A DNA stretch of 64,000 nucleotides from Endozoicomonas gorgoniicola (GTDB lineage: Bacteria; Pseudomonadota; Gammaproteobacteria; Pseudomonadales; Endozoicomonadaceae), in contig NZ_JAPFCC010000001.1 of the NCBI RefSeq assembly GCF_025562715.2, positions 3,552,501 to 3,616,500 on the forward strand. Reading direction: 5' to 3'. How positions within the stretch are numbered: the first letter of the stretch is position 1; every line of letters begins with the position of its first letter. This document shows, piece after piece, positions 35,170-44,364 of this stretch. Made by a program: the position numbers and the translations under genes. The notes under the pieces are model-generated. The model had not been told where the DNA came from. It made no database searches and was given only the letters and a program-made list of their open reading frames with translations.

Positions 35170-37590
35170 CTATTTTGGCAAAATCATATCCAGTATTTTG
35201 TTAAATACCTCCTGATTGCCTTCGATCGATATCAGCCCATATTCAATCAGCCGTTCAACAGTAAGCCCTGAACCCACTCGGCCCGGAAGCTCTTTCTTCC
35301 CGTGATTAATGCACCTCATCAGCATGTTAGCGGCACGCCCTTCAGCCTCATTGGTTATGGTGACTTTTATATGATAATCCATGTCTCGATTATCCGGGTG
35401 ATTGTCATACTGATTGAATTCATTAAAGACTCGGTGTTCAAGGTGCGTCCCGGATTCATCCGGGAGAAAGTAAATTGATGTCAGCAAGCCACTGCCTGTA
35501 TTGTCAGGGTAGGCAGACTTAAGTAACTCATGACTTAAAGAGAATTCGATACCAATCCTGCCATACCCCATCAGTTCCTGACGTTGACCTTCCGTGAAAT
35601 CCCGGTTCAAAAACGAATCGCTGAACGCTGCTGTCAGTTGCTGAAAGCTCATGCCATGATATGTTCCAGTCTTTACCTGAAGACCTCCACTGGTATGGGA
35701 AGAGTGGGGTCTGGCTCCATCGGGGGTAGCCAGTCTAATACCAGTACTTCGAATGTCATAAGTGTTTCTGCCGGATCTTTGAGTTTGATCTTCAAACCAC
35801 GGTGTTTCCAGAGGCTTAACGAAAACATCTAACTGCTGCATAAACTCATTTCTTACTCGTTCCGCCCGTTCCTCCCCTCGTGCCTGACTGAACGCCTGCT
35901 GTTCTGCTTGTTGATAGAGTCTGGCAACCTCATCATTTTCAGGAGTGTCAGCACTTTTTTCATAAATTTCTGTTATTTCTGCAATGTATTTAGCCGCCCC
36001 TGCTTTTCCTGCTATTTTATTTGATGAAAGAAGATTGTTGACTGTCTTCAGCACAGTGCCTCTTTTAGTTGCAGAGCAGTTTGCCAGAATGTTTACCAGT
36101 CGTTCAAAGTTATTCTGTTCGGTATATTGATTAGCAAGACTGGCGATAGTTGCAATAGTGCTTAGCTTGTTCGAAGGTAATTCATTTAAACGAACGGACA
36201 ATGGCTGCAGAAGTGCAACAAATTGCACATCAAGCCCTCCTCCCTGCGGGTTATTATCAACACTGTTGCAGTTTTGACAGATCAACTTATTCGTTTGCTT
36301 TGGATGACCACAGACGCTGCACAGACTTCCGTCAGGCTCACCACCTCCTCCACCTTTTTCCCCATTATTTCCATCATTTCTCTTATCCGTTTCATCCTGA
36401 GATTGTGTTACAGAAACAGGGTTGGTAGAACGGTTACCTGTCGTTCCTTCAGCCCCGGTGTTTTGAGACTGCGGCTCCTGATTCTGCTTTGTGCCTCCGG
36501 GGCGCCCAATGGGAGCAGGAGGTAATCCGGGAAGTAATTCGATACGGTTCAGTTCTTTAAGGCTCAGAGGTAAATCCTCATAGCGGTACCGGAAATTCAA
36601 ACCGGGATTTTGCCTCATAAATTGTTCGTAAGTTTGCTGAGGAGTCTGCTGAGGCTGACTGCCGATAGCGCCAAGCACTGCCGGATCACGATGGTGGTTA
36701 TATAGCTGCATGGTGGAGAAGAGATGAGCAGGAATTGGTATTTCGATGTTTCGCCATGCATCGTACCAGACTACCAGATAGATAACGGGTTCCGCCTCGT
36801 GAATGTTTGTTCCCCCGGTCATCGTCATTAAGATATCAGGCACCTTTAACAACCATTCATAGACGACCAGCCCCCTGTTTCCACCGGGACGTTTATAAAA
36901 ATCACCCTTGTCATCGTGATGACTGAATGATCCTCCGGTGGCAAGCAGGTCACCAGATTTTTTATCATATGCCGGTTTCTCGTAAGGAATGAGCTTATTC
37001 TTCGATAAATACTTTGTTAAATGGTCGTTCTGTCGAGTGATAGATACCCGGTTGGGGCCAGTGATCGTATTGGTGAATACAGAGCATGAGGCATCGTAGT
37101 ACCAGTCTCCCGAATTATAATCGAGATGCGCAGAACCGCTGTCGTCCTTTGATTGCAAAAATACAAACGCTTTGTTATTGCCAACCCCTTCGTATCTGAG
37201 GCTATGCTCATCACCACCGCCCCGGAGTTTAATGTTCAGCGGGGAACGCATAGTGGATAAATTGCTCACCCGGTTGAAACATAACCTGAGACTGACCCCT
37301 GAGGTATTTTCTGACTCCGTTTCTTGTTCACCTGCTTGCTGTTCATCTATTTGTTGTTCATCTATTTGTTGTTCAACAGGGGTAAACCACTGAACCACAA
37401 GTTCTCCAGGCTCAGGCAGCTCGTCAACCCTATTTTGAGTAGTTCGTTTCAATACCATCTTCACAGTGGTCTTATGTTTTGTGTATTCAAACCGGTCATA
37501 CAGTGATGCAAATACAAGCTGAACATAAAACAAACAAATCAGGGCAAGGACAGGCAAAAACAGAAAGGAACAAAGCACTTTACTTTTCAT
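35170..37590 (-). CDS. Large secreted or anchored protein with zinc-ribbon-like Cys motif, unknown function
   Basis: This 806-residue protein has an N-terminal signal peptide or anchor (VLCSFLFLPVLALICLFYVQLVFA, residues 5-28). A strong AGGAGAG ribosome site fixes the start. A short QQIDE repeat lies near residue 75, and residues 370-420 are Gly/Asn/Gln-rich low complexity. A C-x2-C-x11-C-x2-C motif (CSVCGHPKQTNKLICQNC) sits near residues 424-441, and the remaining 360 residues are mostly helical, then mixed. I do not recognise the family. A related Cys motif occurs in the protein at 58407-59285. It may be a host-interaction protein, but this is only inference. Confidence 0.8.
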   Translation of the reverse strand: MKSKVLCSFLFLPVLALICLFYVQLVFASLYDRFEYTKHKTTVKMVLKRTTQNRVDELPEPGELVVQWFTPVEQQIDEQQIDEQQAGEQETESENTSGVSLRLCFNRVSNLSTMRSPLNIKLRGGGDEHSLRYEGVGNNKAFVFLQSKDDSGSAHLDYNSGDWYYDASCSVFTNTITGPNRVSITRQNDHLTKYLSKNKLIPYEKPAYDKKSGDLLATGGSFSHHDDKGDFYKRPGGNRGLVVYEWLLKVPDILMTMTGGTNIHEAEPVIYLVVWYDAWRNIEIPIPAHLFSTMQLYNHHRDPAVLGAIGSQPQQTPQQTYEQFMRQNPGLNFRYRYEDLPLSLKELNRIELLPGLPPAPIGRPGGTKQNQEPQSQNTGAEGTTGNRSTNPVSVTQSQDETDKRNDGNNGEKGGGGGEPDGSLCSVCGHPKQTNKLICQNCNSVDNNPQGGGLDVQFVALLQPLSVRLNELPSNKLSTIATIASLANQYTEQNNFERLVNILANCSATKRGTVLKTVNNLLSSNKIAGKAGAAKYIAEITEIYEKSADTPENDEVARLYQQAEQQAFSQARGEERAERVRNEFMQQLDVFVKPLETPWFEDQTQRSGRNTYDIRSTGIRLATPDGARPHSSHTSGGLQVKTGTYHGMSFQQLTAAFSDSFLNRDFTEGQRQELMGYGRIGIEFSLSHELLKSAYPDNTGSGLLTSIYFLPDESGTHLEHRVFNEFNQYDNHPDNRDMDYHIKVTITNEAEGRAANMLMRCINHGKKELPGRVGSGLTVERLIEYGLISIEGNQEVFNKILDMILPK

Positions 37591-37984
37591 TAAACATCTC
37601 TCCTGAGCGGCAGCAGAAGTTATTAACAGGAAGTTGTTAATAGGTTGTTAATAGAGAGCATCGTCCATGTTTTAAAGAGCCGTAATTATAGAGTGCCAAT
37701 ATTCAGTTGATCGGAATTATTTCTACTCTGGTCAAAAACTGAAAACGTATTCAGTCATTTTTTCCTTTCCTGTCCTGCATCAAATCGGCTGACAATAGCC
37801 AACAAAACCTATAGACATTTGTACCTACAATCTCTATAAAGTGAGATACAGGGATTCAATACATACCCACTGTCGCTCGGTCCCTGCAATAATAAATGCG
37901 CACTGACAGAACAAAATAACCAGCATAAATAAAAGTAGTACGCCGAAAGGTTCACTAGAGGCCAGGCGGGGGAGCCAATAAAAA
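37591..37984. other. Intergenic region upstream of the prkA-derived hybrid gene
   Basis: 394 bp without a supportable gene. Three near-repeats of TTGTTAATAG lie at about 37618-37653. The part closest to the hybrid gene is probably the original prkA promoter and leader, with a GGGGGAG ribosome site ten bases before the ATG. Confidence 0.45.
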
Positions 37985-38992
37985 ATGTCTATATTTAAGC
38001 ACTATCAGCAACGGTTCGAATCCACTCAGCAGGAAGAGATGAGCCTCCAGGAGTATCTCGACCTTTGCAAGGTGGACCCCGGGGCATACGCCAATGCGGC
38101 AGAGCGAATGCTGGAGGCCATCGGCGAGCCAGAAGTCATCGACACGGCCCGGGACCCGAGACTCAGCCGGATTTTTTCCAATAAACTCATCAAGCGTTAC
38201 CCGACGTTTCAGGAATTCTATGGCATGGAAGAAGCCATAGAGCAGATTGTTTCCTACTTCAAACACGCAGCCCAGGGGCTGGAAGAGAAGAAGCAGATTC
38301 TCTATCTGCTGGGTCCGGTGGGCGGTGGTAAGTCCTCACTGGCCGAAAAGCTCAAGCAGCTGATTGAAAACGTACCATTGAGTTCAATGAAAAAAAGAAT
38401 GGATTTGTTTTCTGACTGCTACCTGATTTCATCGGAAAAAACTTTCTATGAACAGTTAAATAGTTATATTTTTCACGATTTGATAAAATCGAACTCAGAC
38501 AAAATTTATGACGGCACCCCCTATTCAATAGATGCTCTTAATTCAGAACTCCGCTGTGCTCGAAAGGCATTAGGCCAGTACTGGGCATTTTCATCTCAGG
38601 AAAGGTTGGCTGAAGTAAGAGAAGCTGTTAAAAAAATTCATTTCATTCCAGTTTATGGCAATATTTTTTCCCGAGAGTTCTTAAAAAGCATGGGGAACAT
38701 ATTAACCCATCATGATGCGGTAGTTCACGCTTTAAACCTGACCAATGTTTTTGAGTACCATCCAAAGATAAAAGAACGTTGCACTCCCTATGACACAGAG
38801 AACACAATTGAAAAACCCAGTGAATTAGCTGATATTTTGAAGTTCTCTCCACAGGCTATTATTCATAGTTCAAGAATATTGAGGTCGGATAAGGGGTCGC
38901 GCTTTGATTCACCAGCAGACCATTTTCAAGCATTAGACGATTCACTTTCAGAAGATACTGAAGAACCAGGCATAACTTGCATTACATCTTGA
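37985..38992 (+). CDS. Hybrid protein: N-terminus of serine protein kinase PrkA joined to unrelated sequence
   Basis: Residues 1-131 match the PrkA/YeaG start closely: SIFKHYQQR, AYANAAERMLEAIGEP, RLSRIFSNKLIKRYP, EEFYGMEEAIEQIV-type sequence and the Walker A loop GPVGGGKSS (110-118). From about residue 132 (near nucleotide 38378) similarity stops. The sequence becomes AT-rich and encodes an unrecognised, Ser/Asn/Lys-rich 200-residue C-terminus. Full PrkA is about 640 residues and includes the rest of the AAA+ fold and the kinase-like region, all absent, so kinase function is unlikely. The usual partner genes yeaH and spoVR are not nearby. The frame remains open across the junction, so a chimeric protein may be made. 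Confidence 0.8.
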   Translation: MSIFKHYQQRFESTQQEEMSLQEYLDLCKVDPGAYANAAERMLEAIGEPEVIDTARDPRLSRIFSNKLIKRYPTFQEFYGMEEAIEQIVSYFKHAAQGLEEKKQILYLLGPVGGGKSSLAEKLKQLIENVPLSSMKKRMDLFSDCYLISSEKTFYEQLNSYIFHDLIKSNSDKIYDGTPYSIDALNSELRCARKALGQYWAFSSQERLAEVREAVKKIHFIPVYGNIFSREFLKSMGNILTHHDAVVHALNLTNVFEYHPKIKERCTPYDTENTIEKPSELADILKFSPQAIIHSSRILRSDKGSRFDSPADHFQALDDSLSEDTEEPGITCITS

Positions 38993-39126
38993 TTTATTTA
39001 TTATTTTCTACCTGTGACAGGTACTCAACAATGACTGAAGCAACGATCACCCAAAAAATTCCAGTAAACGACCAGGGGTACAGGCTGGCATAAGCGAAAT
39101 GTACTAATACCAACCTGTATAAGCCA

Positions 39127-41325
39127 TTACTTCAGCTTAAGCATGACAGTCGCCAGAGGCGGCAGCGTCAGCTTCAGGCTCTGCGCCTGCCCATGGGCTC
39201 CACTCTCTTCAGTCATAAACTTATTACCCGCAGACACACCGCTGCCCCCAAAGCCCTGATCATCAGAGTTTAACAACAGCTTATACTCACCCGCGGCCGG
39301 AACGCCTACACAATAATCATGACGGACGACAGGTGTCAGGTTGTTGATGACAACAACGGGATGACCATCGTTACAGAAACGTACATAAGCCAGTACACTC
39401 TGCTGATAATCGTCCTGTACCAGCCACTGGAAACCGTTACTGCAAAGGTCCCTTTCATGCAGCGAAGGCTCAGACTTATAGAGTTTGTTCAGGGTCTGTA
39501 CCAACTTCTGAACACCACTATGTGGACTGTCTTTGTCATCTACAAGGTGCCAGTCCAGTGACTGATGATGGTTCCACTCGTTCCAGCTGCCCAGCTCACA
39601 ACCCATAAACAGCAATTTCTTGCCCGGATGCGTCCACATAAAGGACAGGTAAGTCCGCAGGTTAGCAAACTTCTGCCAGTCATCACCCGGCATACGGGTC
39701 AGCAGGGTACCTTTGCCATACACCACTTCGTCGTGGGAAAGCGACAACACAAAGTTCTCACTCCAGGCATAAACCGTACTGAAGGTTATCTGGTTATGGT
39801 GATACGGACGATGAACCGGTTCCTGCTTCATGTATTCCAGGGAATCATGCATCCAGCCCATATTCCACTTGTAACCAAAGCCTAAACCGTCGTCGTACAG
39901 TGGTTTGGATACGCCGGGATAACTGGTGGACTCTTCAGCAATGGTCATCGCCGTTGGGCAACGTTCGTAAACTGTCTTATTAAAACGCTTCAGGAAATGA
40001 ATTGCTTCAAGGTTCTCATTACCACCATTACGGTTCGGTTCCCATTCACCCTCATTACGGGAATAGTCCAGATACAGCATTGACGCCACAGCATCCACCC
40101 GCAGACCGTCGATATGGTATTCCTCCAGCCAGTACAGTGCACTGCTGATCAGGAAGTCCTGAACAAAAGGCTTGCCAAAATCATAGATGCAGGTCTTCCA
40201 GTCCGGATGCCAGCCACGACGGGGGTCGGGATGCTCGTATAACTCAGTACCATCAAATTTCGCCAGACCGTGGTCGTCATTCGGGAAGTGTGCGGGCACC
40301 CAGTCCAGAATAATACCAATGCCCGCCCTGTGGCACTGATCGACAAAAAACTTAAAGTCGTCCGGGCTGCCATAACGGCTGGTTACAGAAAACATGCCTA
40401 CGGGCTGATAACCCCAGGATTCATACAGAGGGTGCTCGCTGACCGGCATCAGCTCAATATGGGTAAAGCCCATTTTTTTAACATACGGCACCAGCTCTTT
40501 TGCCAGCTCCCGGTAGTTCATAATGATATTGCCGTCTTTACGACGCCAGGAACCCGCATGAACTTCATAAACAGACAGAGGCTTGTCGTACAATTCACCA
40601 CGCTGACCCATCCACTGACTGTCTTTCCACTGATATCTGCTGTCATCGTGGACAATAGAAGAAAGGCCGGGCCACTGTTCAGAATAAGTACCAAACGGAT
40701 CAGCCTTTAATGGCAGCTTGTTGCCATCTTTATCATGAATCTCATACTTATAGAGATCCCCGGCCGTCAAACCCGGAACAAACAGACGCCAGACACCATC
40801 ATCAGCACTGGCCATGGGATGCAAACGGCCATCCCAGTTGTTGAAACTTCCCACCAGGCTGACAGAGCGGGCGTTCGGTGCATAAACACGGAACAAAACA
40901 CCTTTCACCTGACGTCTGGTGTTCAGGGCATGGGTCATCAGGTGAGCCCCCTGATGACGATGCAGCGCATCGTAATCCACATGCTCTTCACGCAGAGTGT
41001 ATTGACCAAACTGGTAGGGGTCATACACCCGGAAAGTGTGTCCGCCTTCCCCGGTAATGCTCAGTTCATAATTGAACAGCTTGCGACGGCGTGGCAAATG
41101 CAACTCAAACAAACCCGATTCAAAACGCTGCATGTTACCCAGCATTTTACCGGAAGGCTGCTCGATAATCGCAATAGCGTCAGCATCCGGACGCCATACC
41201 CGTAGCACCAGGCCTTTATGATCTGTCGCTTTATGCAGGCCCAGACAAGAGAAAGGGCAAGCACAAAGCACTTGCCCCAGTTCCTGCTCTGCGGCAGGTA
41301 TTGTCGATTGAACAGCAATATTCAT
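39127..41325 (-). CDS. glgB: 1,4-alpha-glucan branching enzyme, copy 1
   Basis: This GH13 enzyme forms alpha-1,6 branches in glycogen. I choose the ATG at 41325 (732 residues, GAGG upstream); in-frame ATGs at 41346 and 41385 are possible, but the longest lies in a hairpin. Two N-terminal CBM48-like modules precede the catalytic barrel. GLRVDAVASMLYLDYSR supplies the nucleophile Asp, IAEESTSYPGVS the acid Glu and LSHDEVV the transition-state Asp. It is the last gene of the glycogen cluster, 158 bp after glgA. A second full-length glgB lies at 50088-52349. Confidence 0.95.
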   Translation of the reverse strand: MNIAVQSTIPAAEQELGQVLCACPFSCLGLHKATDHKGLVLRVWRPDADAIAIIEQPSGKMLGNMQRFESGLFELHLPRRRKLFNYELSITGEGGHTFRVYDPYQFGQYTLREEHVDYDALHRHQGAHLMTHALNTRRQVKGVLFRVYAPNARSVSLVGSFNNWDGRLHPMASADDGVWRLFVPGLTAGDLYKYEIHDKDGNKLPLKADPFGTYSEQWPGLSSIVHDDSRYQWKDSQWMGQRGELYDKPLSVYEVHAGSWRRKDGNIIMNYRELAKELVPYVKKMGFTHIELMPVSEHPLYESWGYQPVGMFSVTSRYGSPDDFKFFVDQCHRAGIGIILDWVPAHFPNDDHGLAKFDGTELYEHPDPRRGWHPDWKTCIYDFGKPFVQDFLISSALYWLEEYHIDGLRVDAVASMLYLDYSRNEGEWEPNRNGGNENLEAIHFLKRFNKTVYERCPTAMTIAEESTSYPGVSKPLYDDGLGFGYKWNMGWMHDSLEYMKQEPVHRPYHHNQITFSTVYAWSENFVLSLSHDEVVYGKGTLLTRMPGDDWQKFANLRTYLSFMWTHPGKKLLFMGCELGSWNEWNHHQSLDWHLVDDKDSPHSGVQKLVQTLNKLYKSEPSLHERDLCSNGFQWLVQDDYQQSVLAYVRFCNDGHPVVVINNLTPVVRHDYCVGVPAAGEYKLLLNSDDQGFGGSGVSAGNKFMTEESGAHGQAQSLKLTLPPLATVMLKLK

Positions 41326-41483
41326 TGGATAAATTATCCTCGTCATTCCACTGACATTGGGAAACCCGAACACCGGGTTCCCCAAAGGCAGGATTTTCCT
41401 GTTAAACAGTCATGGACTGGAAATGCAGCGTAGTCACCTCAGTTAAGGAGTCCGGATGGCAGTCGTGCATTGTCACCGAATTA

Positions 41484-42941
41484 TCATCGAAGAGAGCGAT
41501 ACACCGAGCAATACGCATCAGCGGCCTGTTCCCAGGTAAAGCGCTTGCTCATGGCATTATCTTGTAACTGACTGAACAGCTCATGCTGATAATAAACATG
41601 CAAAGACGTTTGCAGACAGTCAAAGAGTTCCTGTGGATCAGTACTGTTGAACACAAAGCCGGTTCCCTTTTCATTGTGTTCAGCAAACCCTGCCACCGTA
41701 TCACTCAGTCCCCCTACGCGTCTGACAATCGGCAGGGTGCCGTATTTCAGACTGTATATCTGGTTAAGCCCACATGGCTCAAACAGTGATGGCATCAGAA
41801 AAAAGTCAGAGCCAGCCTCAATCCAGTGTGCCAGCTGATTCTCAAACCCATTATAAAAACGACATTTGTCTGGAAATGCCTGAGCCAGTTCCTCCAGGGC
41901 AGCTGCCGTATGCGGTTCGCCAGAACCCAGCAGGACCAACTGCACATCATTGTGCAGAAATCGCCACAGGGCTGGAATCAGGTAATCAAAACCTTTCTGC
42001 CCCGCCAGACGGCTGACCAGTCCGTAAACCGGCTTATGATGATTCACCGGCAAACCCATACGTTGTTGCAGTGCCGTTTTACATTCTGTCTTACCGGTAC
42101 GGTCAGCCCGGGAAAAACGTGCCGGAATCAGCGTATCGGTTTCAGGGTTCCACTGTGTGTAATCGCAGCCATTCAAAATACCGGACAAATCCGTTTCCCG
42201 GCGTTTAAAGCTGTCCATCAGGCCGTGAGAGCCCAGGGGCGTCAACAGCTCTCTGGCATACTGAGGACTGACCGTATTAATCTTGTCCGCAAAAGCAATT
42301 CCGCCTTTGAGAATATTGATCATGCCAAAGTCTTCAAAACAGGCCGGATTGAAGTAGCGCCAGGCAATACCCAGACTGTCGATTTGAGAAACATCGGTTT
42401 TCTGCTGATAAGCCGCATTGTGAATTGTCAGCAGTGACCGGGTATCGACAAAGAAAGGATTGCTGCACTCATCCACTCTCAGATAGTAAGGCAACAACGC
42501 TGCCTGCCAGTCATGGCAATGAACGACATCCGGCTTGAAATCAAGGATGCGGCAGGTTTCCAGAACCGCCTTGCTGAAAAAAGCAAAACGACGACTGTTG
42601 TCGTGATAACCCTGACCGCCTTCGCCGTAGATACCACCACGGTCAAAGAATTCATCGTACTCAATAAAGTACACGTCAGTACCACGGAACTGACCATGAC
42701 GAATCCCGAACCACAGGGTTTCATGATGATTCATGCGTACACCGCCACCTGCGATGGACACGGTTTCCACCTTGCTCAGCGCAGCGCGGTAAGCGGGCAT
42801 GATCACCTTAACCCGGTGGCCGGCAGCTTCCATCACCGGCGCCAGGGCGCCAGCCGCATCGGCCAGCCCCCCGGTTTTAACGATTCCGTCGAATTCAGAC
42901 ACTGCGAAAACGACGTTGAGATTCAAGTTCAGGTCAGAAGC
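41484..42941 (-). CDS. glgA: Glycogen synthase (ADP-glucose type)
   Basis: This GT5 glycosyltransferase extends glycogen from ADP-glucose. The frame is open from a TTG at 42971, but a TTG at 42941 with GAGG eight bases before it is the better start; it overlaps the end of glgC by 8 bases and gives 485 residues. The ADP-glucose site KTGGLADAAGAL lies near residue 20. The Rossmann domain PVYGLVSRLAGQKGFD and the acceptor/donor loop MPSLFEPCGLNQIYSLKYGTLPIVR are intact. It follows glgC in one transcription unit. Confidence 0.95.
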   Translation of the reverse strand, partial: ASDLNLNLNVVFAVSEFDGIVKTGGLADAAGALAPVMEAAGHRVKVIMPAYRAALSKVETVSIAGGGVRMNHHETLWFGIRHGQFRGTDVYFIEYDEFFDRGGIYGEGGQGYHDNSRRFAFFSKAVLETCRILDFKPDVVHCHDWQAALLPYYLRVDECSNPFFVDTRSLLTIHNAAYQQKTDVSQIDSLGIAWRYFNPACFEDFGMINILKGGIAFADKINTVSPQYARELLTPLGSHGLMDSFKRRETDLSGILNGCDYTQWNPETDTLIPARFSRADRTGKTECKTALQQRMGLPVNHHKPVYGLVSRLAGQKGFDYLIPALWRFLHNDVQLVLLGSGEPHTAAALEELAQAFPDKCRFYNGFENQLAHWIEAGSDFFLMPSLFEPCGLNQIYSLKYGTLPIVRRVGGLSDTVAGFAEHNEKGTGFVFNSTDPQELFDCLQTSLHVYYQHELFSQLQDNAMSKRFTWEQAADAYCSVYRSLR

Positions 42942-44157
42942 CAACCTTGGTACCTCTTGGAATAACAACAATGCCGCTGTCTGTTACCTTGAACAGTTTG
43001 CGATCTTCATCAAGGTTCACGCCAATTTTCGTGCCGGGAGCAATCTCAGCGCGCTTGTCGATAATGGCCTTGCGGATTTCGCAGCCTGCGCCAATCTTCA
43101 CATTTGGCAGGATCACAGAATCAGAGATATGAGAGTGATCATCGATTTCAACGTTATAACCGACTACAGACTGATCCATGAATACATCGTTGACGATACA
43201 GCCGGTACCAATCATGGAATTATTAATATGCCCTTCCCGCACATTACGATCGAAAGCGATCAGTGCCGGTGGGTAAGGCGGTACATACGTATTGATTGGC
43301 CATTTCAGGTTGTGCAGCTCAATCGGCGGGTTTTCAGACAGCAAGTCCATATTGGCCTCCCAGTAAGCGTCCAGCGTACCCACATCGCGCCAGTAACCGG
43401 TTTTGTCACTGCCCGGCACTTCGTTTTCCGCGAAGTTGTAAACCATCACCTTCTCTTTCGGGAACAGCTTTGGAATGATGTCCTTACCAAAGTCATGACT
43501 GGACTCTTCGTTCAGGTGGTCTTCACGCAGAACACGTTCAAGGCACTTTCGCTCGAAAATGTAGTTACCCATGGAGGCCAGAACAAAGTTCGGGTTACCA
43601 GGAATCGTTTTTGGATTGGTCTTTGGCTTCTCTTCAAAACCGATCATACGACCAGTTTCGTCAATTTCGATGATGCCAAAGTGATAAGCTTCTTCCACCG
43701 GCACTGGAATTGCTGCAACAGTCAGAGCGGCGTCAGACTCTTCATGCAGGTTGACCATCTTGCGCACATCCATGGTATAGATATGATCGCCACCAAAAAT
43801 CACCACCTGCTCCGGGTCCTGGGATTCAATCAGATGCAGGTTCTGGAAAATCGCGTCCGCAGTACCCTGATACCAGTCCTGACCTGTCCACATCTGGGCT
43901 GGCAGGGTATCAATAAACTTGTCAAACAGACCTGCAATCCTCCAGCAGCGCTGGAGATGCTTGTTCAGCGAATGAGATTTAAACTGGGTCAGTACATAGA
44001 TTTTGTGCAGGTCAGAGTTAACAAAGTTACTCAGCACAAAGTCAATGATACGATACTGGCCAACAAACGGTACGGCTGGCTTGGCACGGTACCCGGTCAA
44101 TGGCGACAGACGTGACCCTTCACCCCCGGCAAGAATCATAGAAAGAATTGAAGACAC
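42934..44157 (-). CDS. glgC: Glucose-1-phosphate adenylyltransferase (ADP-glucose pyrophosphorylase)
   Basis: This 407-residue enzyme makes ADP-glucose, the committed step of bacterial glycogen synthesis. The nucleotide-binding start ILAGGEGSRLSPLTGYRAKPAVPF lies at residues 8-31. IIDFVLSNFVNSD, the GTADAIFQNL loop and GFEEKPKTNP follow. A left-handed beta-helix C-terminal domain ends with GTKVGF. The conserved N-terminal region suggests standard allosteric control by glycolytic intermediates. It is followed by glgA with overlap and preceded by pgm 207 bp away. Confidence 0.97.
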   Translation of the reverse strand: MSSILSMILAGGEGSRLSPLTGYRAKPAVPFVGQYRIIDFVLSNFVNSDLHKIYVLTQFKSHSLNKHLQRCWRIAGLFDKFIDTLPAQMWTGQDWYQGTADAIFQNLHLIESQDPEQVVIFGGDHIYTMDVRKMVNLHEESDAALTVAAIPVPVEEAYHFGIIEIDETGRMIGFEEKPKTNPKTIPGNPNFVLASMGNYIFERKCLERVLREDHLNEESSHDFGKDIIPKLFPKEKVMVYNFAENEVPGSDKTGYWRDVGTLDAYWEANMDLLSENPPIELHNLKWPINTYVPPYPPALIAFDRNVREGHINNSMIGTGCIVNDVFMDQSVVGYNVEIDDHSHISDSVILPNVKIGAGCEIRKAIIDKRAEIAPGTKIGVNLDEDRKLFKVTDSGIVVIPRGTKVGF

Positions 44158-44364
44158 TAAACCTTACTCCCTCATAGTAAAAATACTTCATTTATCGTGC
44201 CGTCTTCCTTAATGCCTTTGTCGATCACCTGTTATTGCTCAGGTGTTGTTACTCCAACAAAGCTCCATTTCCCCCGCTGAGTTGACACAAAGCGGGAGCG
44301 TCGCCAGGAATAAAACCTTCCGGCTAATTCAATATTCAATGACTAAATTCTGATTGGTTTTTTA

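Noticed and set aside
42799..44115. Plus-strand open frame of 438 codons opposite glgC
   Set aside because: glgC is full length with all family motifs; the antisense frame has no ribosome site or recognisable domain.
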